Notes: generated by a model from the letters alone, not told the origin. 6,046 nucleotides of DNA from JBAXPW01 sp037132015 (GCA_037132015.1 JBAXPW010000083.1:1-6046); one strand, 5' to 3'; counted from the first letter of the stretch, positions 1 to 5,295 are shown. Translations and numbers: made by a program.

Positions 1-54
1 TTGATCCCTATGTCAAGTCCTTTGAGTTTCAAACCTGTGTTATTGGGGTATATC
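1..54 (+). repeat. Left arm of 54-bp perfect inverted repeat
   Basis: Bases 1-54 are the exact reverse complement of 5992-6045 (base i pairs with base 6046-i). Identity stops at base 55. In this arm the repeat lies inside the transposase gene, from the LIYPNN codons onward. It does not coincide with the IS end, so it is not a classical terminal inverted repeat of the element. Confidence 0.95.
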
Positions 55-221
55 AGTCCTTCTGTTCCTTCTGATAAAAATATGCGTTTAAGTCGTTTTA
101 CGTGTCTCAGTGATATCTTGAGCATTTTTGATGCTGTCTTTGCCGTTATCTTTTTATCTACTAATTGTTTTATAACTGTTTCCCTTATTTGTTCTTTTGT
201 ACTCATTTCTCGTTTTTGCAT
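1..221 (-). CDS. ISNCY/IS481-like transposase, N-terminal part (runs off left edge)
   Basis: Read on the minus strand from the ATG at 221-219, this gives 73 codons with no stop before the window edge. The protein starts MQKREMSTKEQIRETV and continues with a helix-turn-helix of the form ITAKTASKMLKISLRHVKRL, followed by EGTEGLIYPNN. That is the layout of the N-terminal DNA-binding domain of ISNCY/IS481-type transposases (an ITxxxAAxxLxxSxRxVxRL helix-turn-helix, then an EGxxGLxxxN linker). The DDE catalytic core would lie beyond the left edge and cannot be judged. An AGGA lies 9 nt before the ATG, a plausible ribosome binding site unlike the host genes here. The in-frame ATG at 206-204 (MSTKEQ) is an alternative start that matches the usual family N-terminus. 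The last 54 nt recur inverted at the right end of the window. The family call rests on pattern recognition only. Confidence 0.75.
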   Translation of the reverse strand, partial: MQKREMSTKEQIRETVIKQLVDKKITAKTASKMLKISLRHVKRLKRIFLSEGTEGLIYPNNTGLKLKGLDIGI

Positions 222-256
222 AGAGCTCAATCCTACTTGATTTCTATTGCGTGGGG

Positions 257-300
257 TATGACATTTTCATTTCGGTATACTATGACATTAACATTTCGGT
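257..300. repeat. Two 20-bp direct repeats at the IS end
   Basis: TATGACATTTTCATTTCGGT (257-276) and TATGACATTAACATTTCGGT (281-300) match at 18 of 20 positions, with a period of 24 bp. They lie upstream of the transposase start. By analogy with insertion sequences that carry multiple terminal binding sites, they are probably transposase recognition sites. That role is inferred; the repeat itself is directly visible. Confidence 0.7.
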
Positions 301-341
301 CTGATATGTAAAAAATACTACTATTCATACACAGAAAATTG

Positions 342-350
342 TGATATATT
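342..350 (+). promoter_or_regulatory. Extended -10 promoter of the YtxH-like cluster
   Basis: TGATATATT (TGn followed by TATATT) gives an extended -10 element. No good -35 hexamer is seen 17 bp upstream, as is common for extended -10 promoters. The predicted transcription start near 357 would give a leader of about 27 nt before the ATG at 384. The same TGATATAAT-type element precedes the last gene of the window. Confidence 0.4.
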
Positions 351-383
351 AAAGCTGAATGGTTACTAATTTTATATATACAT

Positions 384-836
384 ATGTCAGATAAATCATC
401 AAAATTTGGATTTGGGTTAGTTTTGGGAACAATTATTGGAGGTATTTCAGCACTTTTTTTAACACCAAAAACAGGTAAGGAGAATCGAGAATTTGTAAAA
501 GAAAAGTATGAAGAACTAAAAATTATGATGGAGAAGGGTGAGTTAAAAGAAAAGATTCACGAAATATTTGGAGAAGTTACAGATGAAGGAAAAAAAATGT
601 ATGAACAAGTGCAAAAAGATATTTCTGCACGATTAGAATCTTTTAAAGGAGAGATAGAAGACTTTGATAAAGAAAAATATATTACCATGGTTAAGCAAGC
701 GGTTGAAAAAGTTCAAAAAGATTTTCCAATAACTCCAGAAAAAGCAGAAAAACTTCAAGAAAGTTTTATTAATAACTGGAATCATATGCTAAAAAGTCTT
801 GAAATTAAAAAAGAAAAAGTAAAGTCTAAAGTCTAA
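384..836 (+). CDS. YtxH-like membrane-anchored protein
   Basis: This is a 150-residue protein. Residues about 8-26 (FGFGLVLGTIIGGISALFLTP) form a glycine-rich membrane helix, directly followed by PKTGKENREFVKEKY. A hydrophobic Gly-rich N-terminus followed by a PKxGKExR motif and a long charged helical tail is the signature of the YtxH family, general-stress-associated proteins of unknown biochemical role in Firmicutes and many other bacteria. The remaining ~120 residues are Lys/Glu-rich and probably form amphipathic or coiled-coil helices in the cytoplasm. No Shine-Dalgarno precedes the ATG; the context is AT-rich. It is first of three closely spaced plus-strand genes, with 12 nt to the next start, so cotranscription is likely. 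The stop lies in a three-copy 7-bp tandem repeat. Confidence 0.75.
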   Translation: MSDKSSKFGFGLVLGTIIGGISALFLTPKTGKENREFVKEKYEELKIMMEKGELKEKIHEIFGEVTDEGKKMYEQVQKDISARLESFKGEIEDFDKEKYITMVKQAVEKVQKDFPITPEKAEKLQESFINNWNHMLKSLEIKKEKVKSKV

Positions 837-840
837 AGTC
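820..840 (+). repeat. Three tandem copies of TAAAGTC over a stop codon
   Basis: TAAAGTC occurs three times head to tail at 820-826, 827-833 and 834-840. The in-frame TAA stop of the YtxH-like gene is the first three bases of the third copy. Because the unit is 7 bp, losing one copy would move the stop: the frame would continue AAA TCC ATA TGT CAT TAG and overlap the next gene's start. Gaining a copy leaves the protein unchanged. Confidence 0.9.
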
Positions 841-848
841 AAATCCAT

Positions 849-1121
849 ATGTCATTAGTAGATATTTTTTATTTCGTCGCGATAGTAACCATGATTTCGT
901 GGTTACTGTTGCTTGGTATCCTCATCTTTGTGATGTATCGGATCCAACAGAGTATTGAGGAGATCCGATTGCATATAAAGACTTCCGTTGAGAGGGTTCA
1001 TACGTCGATTGATACATTGTTATCAGAAAATAATACAAAGATCGCTTCTGGAATATTAGGATTTGTTGGCTCATCTCTCGCCACGAACATATTCAAGTGG
1101 ATGTTTAAGAGGGGTAAATAA
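849..1121 (+). CDS. Small single-pass membrane protein, unrecognised
   Basis: This is a 90-residue protein. Residues about 7-31 are a strongly hydrophobic helix (FVAIVTMISWLLLLGILIFVMY), followed by a charged helical stretch (RIQQSIEEIRLHIKTSVERVHTSI). A moderately hydrophobic C-terminal segment at about 65-86 (ASGILGFVGSSLATNIFKWMF) is followed by the basic end KRGK. The arrangement resembles small membrane proteins with a coiled-coil tail, such as DUF948-type partners of YtxH proteins, but the similarity is too weak for a name. It starts 12 nt after the YtxH-like stop and ends 11 nt before the next gene, so it is probably translated from the same mRNA. It looks less AT-rich than its two neighbours. 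Confidence 0.7.
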   Translation: MSLVDIFYFVAIVTMISWLLLLGILIFVMYRIQQSIEEIRLHIKTSVERVHTSIDTLLSENNTKIASGILGFVGSSLATNIFKWMFKRGK

Positions 1122-1132
1122 ACTATTTATAT

Positions 1133-2632
1133 ATGGAAATCCCCCCCCTTAAAATTTCTCCATTTCAATCTATTCCTGAATTTGCGATGAAACCCGAAGA
1201 AAGAGTGAATTATTTAGCAGAACAACAGTTTTTACTGAAAGTTTTACATAAATTTCATGGAGAAAAAACAACAGATAAAGCGTCTGTTTTTTATGATTAT
1301 GTTGTAGATATATCTTCAACTGAAATAGCATTGCTTGGTCTTTCTTCATATGGAATAGGTGGAAAGACAATTAGTAGTGGAGAAATAGCAAAAAATTATG
1401 ATACAAATGCGGATAGAATAAATAATATTCGAAGAACATTAATTCAGACTCTGCGTTTATTACATCCTAAAGTTTTAGACAATTTATTAGATCAAGAAAA
1501 ACAAACTATTGAATCAAGATACCCGACTGAACTTGTTAAAGGTGATGGCGACGTATATTCATTAACACAAATTCGTACATATGAAAGAGCAATGAGAAAT
1601 ATTACGTATTATCGTGAGCGATTATGGATACAGAAACATGAAAGCGAAATTCTTGAGATGATGCGAGGAATGTATGGGATGAACAAAACTGATATATTTT
1701 CTCAATATTATCGGTTAGGTTTATATACTAATGAGGATGTTTTAGAGAGAAGAGGGTGTTTGATTGTTGCAAATAATCATTTGGAGATTGAGAGAGCACT
1801 TGAGTCTGGGCGAGTAATATCAGAGTACATTATAGATGTAGAAGTAGGAAAAAAGTCGTGGCAAACACTTAGAGGGTTGCAAGCACAACCATATCGTCAT
1901 CAAAGCGATCGTTTTCGGTCTGTTCTTCATAAGCATCTTGAAAGGGTGCAAGCATTGAATTTTTTGAATGACAAAGAAAAGAGTCAATTATTGAATCCTT
2001 CGCAGAGGCAACTATTACAGTTAGCATTGGAATCATATTTTGATTCACAATCATACAGCAATGGAATAAATAAATTTAATAGAACACATGGAATGCAATA
2101 TGGAGCTTCAGATGTGAAAAGTATAATTAGTCGGCTTTTTACTCAAATTTCAAATACCGATCCTCTTAGAAATATTGAAATAGCAAGAAAAATAGGAATA
2201 TTGGTACAGGATACAAGGAGAAACATATATCAAACTTTTCTTGAAAAACTAACCGAAATTTCGGTTTTATTTCATGATGATAAACTAACATATGCGCAGA
2301 TTGCAGAAACACTTGGAACTGATATTTCAACAATAGCAGGAATAAAAAGACTAATTGATCGTATGATGGATTTCACTCAGAATAGCTCATCATCTTCCGT
2401 TCTTTTGCGTGGCGAATGGAAAAAAGAACAAATTGAGGAAATGATACTATCTAATTCTTCATTTGGCAATAACATTAAAGAATTGCTTTGTGAAATGGCT
2501 TTGCCAGAAAGCAAGTTGCTTAATTTATCGACTGCAAAGAAATTTCGAATTCCTTATCATTATTTAGTGGCTTTGCGTTCATTCATCTCATATTTTGTGG
2601 AACAAAATGTGTCTAACATTAGTCATGAATAG
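1133..2632 (+). CDS. 499-aa unrecognised protein with sigma-region-4-like HTH segments
   Basis: I do not recognise this family. Residues about 62-112 (STEIALLGLSSYGIGG, then SGEIAKNYDTNADRINNIRRTL, ending in LRLLHP) resemble sigma-70 region 4, with its ExxxLxxRYGLxxG, xxEIAxxxxxTxxRIxxI and LRxLxHP pattern. A second helix-turn-helix-like stretch is at about 373-412 (EISVLFHDDKLTYAQIAETLGTDISTIAGIKRLI). Between them is a helical Arg/Glu-rich region without a motif I can name. No membrane helix is seen. A DNA- or RNA-polymerase-associated regulatory role is therefore an inference. Codons 3-6 contain a run of eight C: nine C would give a stop at codon 7, and seven C a stop after about 18 codons. 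The in-frame ATG at 1187 (residue 19) is an alternative start that would bypass the C-run. The gap from the previous gene is 11 nt and no Shine-Dalgarno is seen. Confidence 0.7.
   Translation: MEIPPLKISPFQSIPEFAMKPEERVNYLAEQQFLLKVLHKFHGEKTTDKASVFYDYVVDISSTEIALLGLSSYGIGGKTISSGEIAKNYDTNADRINNIRRTLIQTLRLLHPKVLDNLLDQEKQTIESRYPTELVKGDGDVYSLTQIRTYERAMRNITYYRERLWIQKHESEILEMMRGMYGMNKTDIFSQYYRLGLYTNEDVLERRGCLIVANNHLEIERALESGRVISEYIIDVEVGKKSWQTLRGLQAQPYRHQSDRFRSVLHKHLERVQALNFLNDKEKSQLLNPSQRQLLQLALESYFDSQSYSNGINKFNRTHGMQYGASDVKSIISRLFTQISNTDPLRNIEIARKIGILVQDTRRNIYQTFLEKLTEISVLFHDDKLTYAQIAETLGTDISTIAGIKRLIDRMMDFTQNSSSSSVLLRGEWKKEQIEEMILSNSSFGNNIKELLCEMALPESKLLNLSTAKKFRIPYHYLVALRSFISYFVEQNVSNISHE
1141..1148 (+). 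repeat. C8 homopolymer at the start of the 499-aa gene
   Basis: Eight consecutive C occupy codons 3-6 (ATC CCC CCC CTT), starting eight bases after the A of the ATG. In AT-rich surroundings such a tract is unusual. The present length keeps the 499-aa frame open; one base more or less closes it almost at once. Confidence 0.9.
2251..2266. repeat. 16-bp perfect palindrome inside the 499-aa gene
   Basis: AACCGAAATTTCGGTT is its own reverse complement. It encodes part of the segment around KLTEISVLF. It could be a dimeric protein binding site or chance. Its half ACCGAAAT also occurs (inverted) in the IS-end repeats at 257-300, which is probably coincidental. Confidence 0.6.
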
Positions 2633-2680
2633 GTGGAGGAACCCTTGACTGGATCCATTGGGAGTATTGACTATTGTTTG

Positions 2681-2755
2681 TGGAGCCTGGAGCGGGAATC
2701 GGACCCGCGGTCTCATTCTTACCAAGAATGCGTTTTACCACTAAACTACCCAGGC
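2681..2755 (-). tRNA. tRNA-Thr (anticodon GGT)
   Basis: On the minus strand the sequence folds into a complete cloverleaf of 75 nt with the CCA tail encoded (2683-2681). The acceptor is GCCTGGG against TCCAGGC, with a G-T pair at position 7. The D arm is GTTT, loop AGTGGTA, AAAC. The anticodon arm is CATTC, loop TTGGTAA, GAATG. The variable loop is 5 nt, and the T arm is GCGGG, loop TCCGATT, CCCGC. The anticodon GGT (plus strand 2721-2723) reads ACC/ACT. G1-C72 and C2-G71, known threonyl-tRNA synthetase determinants, are present. The discriminator is U73. The short D loop and U73 resemble bacterial tRNA-Gly, but the anticodon is clearly Thr. The T loop has C instead of the usual T at position 55. 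It lies convergent to the 499-aa gene and divergent from the gene at 2804. Confidence 0.93.
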
Positions 2756-2787
2756 ATAAAACACAGAACACGTGCATCATATTTTAC

Positions 2788-2793
2788 TATAAA
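2788..2793 (+). promoter_or_regulatory. -10 box of the 2804 gene
   Basis: TATAAA lies 10 nt before the ATG at 2804. A -35-like AGAACA sits at 2765-2770, 17 bp upstream, and is weak. Transcription would start about 3 nt before the ATG, giving an almost leaderless mRNA. An AAGG just before the ATG is too close to act as a normal Shine-Dalgarno. Confidence 0.35.
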
Positions 2794-2803
2794 ATAATAA
2801 GGT

Positions 2804-3271
2804 ATGGCACTCAAAAAAATAGATACCAGTCCAAATTATAGTTTGATAGTAAAGGTTGGTGTACTTGGAGTGCTTTTGACCAGTGCTTTAGGATTTGCGA
2901 CTTTTTTAGGAAAATCAGAATATTTCCAGAAACTTAGTCAAAAACAAAAACAGTCGAATATAGTAGCACAATCGCAACCTTCTCAAATAAAAAGTACAGG
3001 ATCGGTGCTATCTGCCAAGGATTCTCAGGATATTATTGAAGAAGTGCAAAGTTCAAGTCAAAAACTCATTGATACTTCGGTACAAAAAGCTGATGAAGTA
3101 AAGCAGAATGTATTAGAGTCTGCATCTCAAAAAGCACAGGATGTTGCTTCAAAATCAGCCTCTTTTGTAACTAATCTTGTATTGGATAATACGATAGGGA
3201 AACTACTTGAACAGGTCAAAAACCTCCCAAAGGACCAACAGGATAAATTAAAGCAGTATGTGTGTAAATAA
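2804..3271 (+). CDS. Membrane-anchored helical protein, unrecognised
   Basis: This is a 155-residue protein. A short polar N-terminus is followed by one membrane helix at about 13-36 (YSLIVKVGVLGVLLTSALGF). A Gln/Ser/Lys-rich tail follows, with repeated helical stretches such as SSQKLIDTSVQKADEVKQNV and SASQKAQDVASKSASFV, resembling the amphipathic repeats of LEA or apolipoprotein-like proteins. The protein ends LPKDQQDKLKQYVCK. The topology could be a signal anchor with the tail outside, or the tail in the cytoplasm as in YtxH proteins; the sequence does not decide. It stands alone between the divergent tRNA gene and the promoter of the RNA/hsp20 region. No enzyme motif is visible and I do not assign a function. 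Confidence 0.7.
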   Translation: MALKKIDTSPNYSLIVKVGVLGVLLTSALGFATFLGKSEYFQKLSQKQKQSNIVAQSQPSQIKSTGSVLSAKDSQDIIEEVQSSSQKLIDTSVQKADEVKQNVLESASQKAQDVASKSASFVTNLVLDNTIGKLLEQVKNLPKDQQDKLKQYVCK

Positions 3272-3291
3272 TTAGCACTTGCACATACCTA

Positions 3292-3320
3292 TTGACAACT
3301 GGCAATAGAATTGTTACACT
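3292..3320 (+). promoter_or_regulatory. Strong sigma-70-type promoter with overlapping inverted repeats
   Basis: TTGACA (3292-3297, perfect -35), a 17-bp spacer and TACACT (3315-3320) with TG one base upstream (extended -10) form the best promoter in the window. The start is predicted near 3327. Two inverted repeats overlap it. CTATTG (3289-3294) and CAATAG (3303-3308), 8 bp apart, straddle the -35 box. TTAGCA (3272-3277) and TGCTAA (3320-3325) flank the whole promoter. TTAGCACTT resembles one half of the HrcA operator CIRCE (TTAGCACTC), but the spacing is 42 bp rather than about 9. Confidence 0.7.
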
Positions 3321-3326
3321 GCTAAT

Positions 3327-3463
3327 AGACAGTTTGCATATAGGGAAACGCAGAACCCATTCAAATGGGAATACCCATACAAACACAATCGGAGTTCTGC
3401 AAAAGACGTGTAGTAATTTCTATATAGAGGAGTGTGAGACGTCGCACACCTCCAGTTTTAAAT
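3327..3463 (+). ncRNA. Candidate structured RNA upstream of hsp20 (leader or small RNA)
   Basis: The transcript from the promoter at 3292-3320 can form nested stems. P1 is 3338-3346 with 3417-3425 (ATATAGGGA against TTTCTATAT, two G-U pairs). P2 is GCAGAAC 3350-3356 with GTTCTGC 3394-3400. Inside P2, ATGGG (3365-3369) can pair with either CCCAT before it (3356-3360) or CCCAT after it (3374-3378), so two hairpins exclude each other. A GC-rich hairpin and a short T stretch follow at 3429-3458. There is no convincing reading frame. It matches no riboswitch, 6S, SRP or tmRNA consensus I know. It could be a stand-alone small RNA or the 5' leader controlling hsp20, possibly as a thermosensor. Confidence 0.4.
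3429..3460 (+). terminator. Terminator- or attenuator-like hairpin before hsp20
   Basis: GGAG (3429-3432) pairs with CTCC (3450-3453), and TGTG (3433-3436) with CACA (3445-3448), with C3449 bulged and a loop containing GACGTC. AGTTTTAAAT follows. The T-run is short, so termination would be partial. This suits either the 3' end of a small RNA or an attenuator for hsp20. Confidence 0.4.
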
Positions 3464-3487
3464 AATTAATAATTTATTTTATATCGT

Positions 3488-3910
3488 ATGGTAAACATTC
3501 GTTTGCACTCACCATTATCACGCATGATGTTTCGTCCTGTTATGTGGGATGAAGATGATTATGATATGCCATCTTTAACCATGACAGAAGGTCTTGATGT
3601 GTATGAAGAAAATGATACTGTCATAGTCAAGGCTGGAGTTCCGGGAGTTCCTGCTGATAAAGTCGATGTTACTTTTGAAGATGGTGTGTTGAGGATACGA
3701 GCCAGATTTGAAGAGACTGAGGAAGAAAAAAATAAAAAACAGGTAGTGTATAAAATGGAGCGCGTATCCAACTTTGATTACACGACCAATTTACCTCGAC
3801 CGATTGATGAAAAAACAATCGAAGCAAAAGTCGAACATGGTGTCGTTATAGTAACTGCTAAGATTGCTGAGGCTGCAAAGCCCAAAAAAATTAGTGTGAA
3901 GGCAGGATGA
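3488..3910 (+). CDS. Hsp20 family small heat-shock protein
   Basis: This ATP-independent chaperone binds unfolding proteins in the cytoplasm and holds them for refolding. The protein has 140 residues, usual for the family. The N-terminal arm (about 1-30) contains RMMFRPVMW. The alpha-crystallin domain spans about 31-128, with DVYEENDTVIVKAGVPGVPADKVDV, then DGVLRIRARFEE, and the diagnostic end AKVEHGVVIVTAKI (family pattern AxxxxGVLxxxxPK, with A in place of the usual P). The C-terminal ISV (about 135-137) is an I-x-I/V motif used for oligomer assembly. No Shine-Dalgarno precedes the ATG. If transcribed from the promoter at 3292-3320 it has a structured leader of about 160 nt; a nearer promoter in the AT-rich 3455-3487 stretch cannot be excluded. 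It is convergent with the glycosyltransferase, with a shared terminator between. Confidence 0.95.
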   Translation: MVNIRLHSPLSRMMFRPVMWDEDDYDMPSLTMTEGLDVYEENDTVIVKAGVPGVPADKVDVTFEDGVLRIRARFEETEEEKNKKQVVYKMERVSNFDYTTNLPRPIDEKTIEAKVEHGVVIVTAKIAEAAKPKKISVKAG

Positions 3911-3941
3911 CTCGATCAATAAAATAAAAAAAACTAATTTT

Positions 3942-3991
3942 TCCCTCGCCGAAATTCTGATATATCGGAATTAAGGCGGGGGATTATTTTT
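3942..3991. terminator. Bidirectional intrinsic terminator between hsp20 and the glycosyltransferase
   Basis: TCCCTCGCC (3942-3950) pairs with GGCGGGGGA (3975-3983), 9 bp with one G-T pair. The inner stem AATTC/GAATT continues the hairpin. On the plus strand it is followed by TTATTTTT, and on the minus strand by AAAAATTAG and a run of seven T. It therefore fits termination of both convergent genes. Confidence 0.85.
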
Positions 3992-4038
3992 GCTGTCATC
4001 CCATTAAGAAACAGTTTTCTCTTGATAGGATTATTTGC

Positions 4039-5280
4039 TCAGGATACCGATTTATAGAGAGAAATAAATTCTTTCACAATGATTGCCCAGTCAAGCTTTT
4101 GAGCATTTTTTATTAGTTCTCGACTTGTTTGAGAATATAATTCTTTATTGCTCAATAATGTTTCGATTTGTTTAGAAAGAAGAAGAGGATTGTTTACTGA
4201 AGTGATAAGGGAAGAGCGATTATTTGTGATTATATTTGAAACTCCAGTTACGTTTGTTGTGATTACAGGAATACCGCAAGCCATTGCTTCTAAACCAACA
4301 ATACCAAAAGATTCATAATGAGATGGCATCAATACAATATCGGAGGCATTGTAATAGAGGGGGAGTTCTTTTTGATGAAGCTGGCCAATAAAATTTATAA
4401 AATTTGTGAGTTGAAGCGTATCTCTCAGTTGTGCAAGTGCCTTTAGTTGTTTTGACCACTCTTCTTCTTGTTGATTTGCGTTTCCTCCAACAATCCAGAG
4501 TTTTAATTTGAGATCGGGATTTTTTTGTACAACGATTTTAAGGGCGTAAAAAATCATATCAATACTTTTTAGGGGTTCAATTCGTCCGACAAAGAGCAAC
4601 AAACGTTCATCAGGAGATTTGTGCACTCGTTGTATTGCTTCATCTTTATCAAGTGGGTGAAAATGAGAAGTATCTACTCCTGGTGCAATGACAGATATTT
4701 TTTTTGGATTTGCTTCATAGAGGTATGTAATATATTCTTTTTCATATTTACTCGGTGATATGATTTTGTGCACCTGAGACATCAATATTTTTTCTGCCTC
4801 TATTCTGTCAGTGTTTTCTTTTTCTTGTTCTTCACGTGCAACAAGATTTTTCATCAGTGCTAGTGTATGAAACGACATGATGATTGGGATTGGATGCAAA
4901 AGTGATTTGTTAATGTCGAGACCTATGAGACCAGAAAGATAATAATGGCAATGTAAAATATCATAATTGAGTTCATGTTTTTTTGTAAATAAATGAAATT
5001 GTTCAACAAATGTAGGTATAAGATCACGCAACTTTTTTTTGTCTATCTGTTTTTGCGGACCTGAACGAAGATGAATAAGTCGTAAGTGGGGGATTACTTC
5101 AATAATTTCTTCATTATCAGGGTGTTCGTTACGAGTATACATATCTACATCGTATCCTTGCTTGGCTAGTGCTTTTGATAGTTCAAGAATATAAATGTTC
5201 ATTCCACCCGTTGTTTTCCCTTCATCAGATGCTAAAGGGCAGGTATGAAATGAAATCATGGCTATTCGTTTTTGTCGCAT
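4039..5280 (-). CDS. GT4 family glycosyltransferase
   Basis: This is a 413-residue retaining glycosyltransferase of the GT-B fold, transferring sugar from a nucleotide-sugar donor in the cytoplasm. The N-terminal acceptor domain begins RIAMISFHTCPLA, then TGGMNIYILELSKALAKQGYDVDMYTR, as in MshA and sucrose-phosphate-synthase-like GT4 enzymes. YDILHCHYYLSGLIG and MSFHTLALMKN follow. The C-terminal donor domain has VIAPGVDTSHFHP, LLLFVGRIEPLKSIDMIF, LWIVGG and MPSHYESFGIVGLEAMACGIPVITT, which contains the EX7E catalytic motif. Length is normal and nothing key is missing. The MshA/SPS-like start does not prove the substrate: mycothiol and sucrose synthesis need partner genes not seen here, so a role in cell-surface glycan or glycolipid synthesis is as likely. 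The gene is monocistronic in the window. A -10 box lies 9 nt before the ATG. Confidence 0.92.
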   Translation of the reverse strand: MRQKRIAMISFHTCPLASDEGKTTGGMNIYILELSKALAKQGYDVDMYTRNEHPDNEEIIEVIPHLRLIHLRSGPQKQIDKKKLRDLIPTFVEQFHLFTKKHELNYDILHCHYYLSGLIGLDINKSLLHPIPIIMSFHTLALMKNLVAREEQEKENTDRIEAEKILMSQVHKIISPSKYEKEYITYLYEANPKKISVIAPGVDTSHFHPLDKDEAIQRVHKSPDERLLLFVGRIEPLKSIDMIFYALKIVVQKNPDLKLKLWIVGGNANQQEEEWSKQLKALAQLRDTLQLTNFINFIGQLHQKELPLYYNASDIVLMPSHYESFGIVGLEAMACGIPVITTNVTGVSNIITNNRSSLITSVNNPLLLSKQIETLLSNKELYSQTSRELIKNAQKLDWAIIVKEFISLYKSVS

Positions 5281-5289
5281 GTTATATAT

Positions 5290-5295
5290 AGTATA
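5290..5295 (-). promoter_or_regulatory. -10 box of the glycosyltransferase gene
   Basis: On the minus strand TATACT lies 9 nt before the ATG at 5280. A weak TAACAT is spaced 17 bp upstream of it. The transcript would start only 2-3 nt before the start codon, so the mRNA would be essentially leaderless; no Shine-Dalgarno is present. Confidence 0.4.

Larger units (their letters stand above)
1..300 (-). mobile_element. Insertion sequence, 5' end fragment
   Basis: This combines the transposase start with about 80 nt of non-coding DNA upstream that carries two 20-bp direct repeats. Such repeats close to an IS end usually serve as transposase binding sites. The outer boundary is set at about 300, where the second repeat stops and ordinary upstream DNA of the YtxH-like gene appears to begin. 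The exact terminal base and any target-site duplication cannot be fixed because the other end of the element lies outside the window. Confidence 0.55.

Noticed and set aside
1..240. Plus-strand open frame of 79 codons starting at the window edge
   Set aside because: It lies opposite the transposase start, begins with TTG at the edge, has Phe/Leu/Ile-rich low-complexity composition and no family resemblance; the minus-strand transposase explains the region.
1170..1370. Minus-strand open frame of 66 codons inside the 499-aa gene
   Set aside because: It is antisense to a continuous 499-codon frame, Leu/Phe-rich, and has no promoter or ribosome binding site of its own.
1869..2054. Minus-strand open frame of 61 codons inside the 499-aa gene
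   Set aside because: Antisense shadow with no recognisable domain.
2251..2266. Perfect palindrome AACCGAAATTTCGGTT as an operator or IS target related to the IS-end repeats
   Set aside because: It lies deep inside a coding region and shares only an 8-bp core with the IS repeats; chance is the simpler explanation, so it is listed only as a repeat.
2681..2755. Assignment as tRNA-Gly from its D arm and U73
   Set aside because: The 7-nt anticodon loop is TTGGTAA, so the anticodon is GGT (Thr), and G1-C72/C2-G71 also fit Thr.
3272..3487. CRISPR, 6S RNA, SRP RNA or tmRNA
   Set aside because: No spaced direct repeats, no SRP apical-loop consensus, no tRNA-like ends and no 6S-type single long bulged hairpin were found.
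3559..3771. Minus-strand open frame of 70 codons inside hsp20
   Set aside because: Antisense to a clear Hsp20 domain; Ser/Thr-rich shadow composition.
384..5280. Alternative genetic code (TGA = Gly, as in Gracilibacteria)
   Set aside because: No long frame is interrupted by TGA under the standard code; with TGA as Gly many internal TGA codons would be expected.
4039..5280. Naming the glycosyltransferase mshA or sucrose-phosphate synthase
   Set aside because: The N-terminus is similar, but there are no mycothiol or sucrose pathway neighbours and GT4 substrates cannot be told from these motifs.
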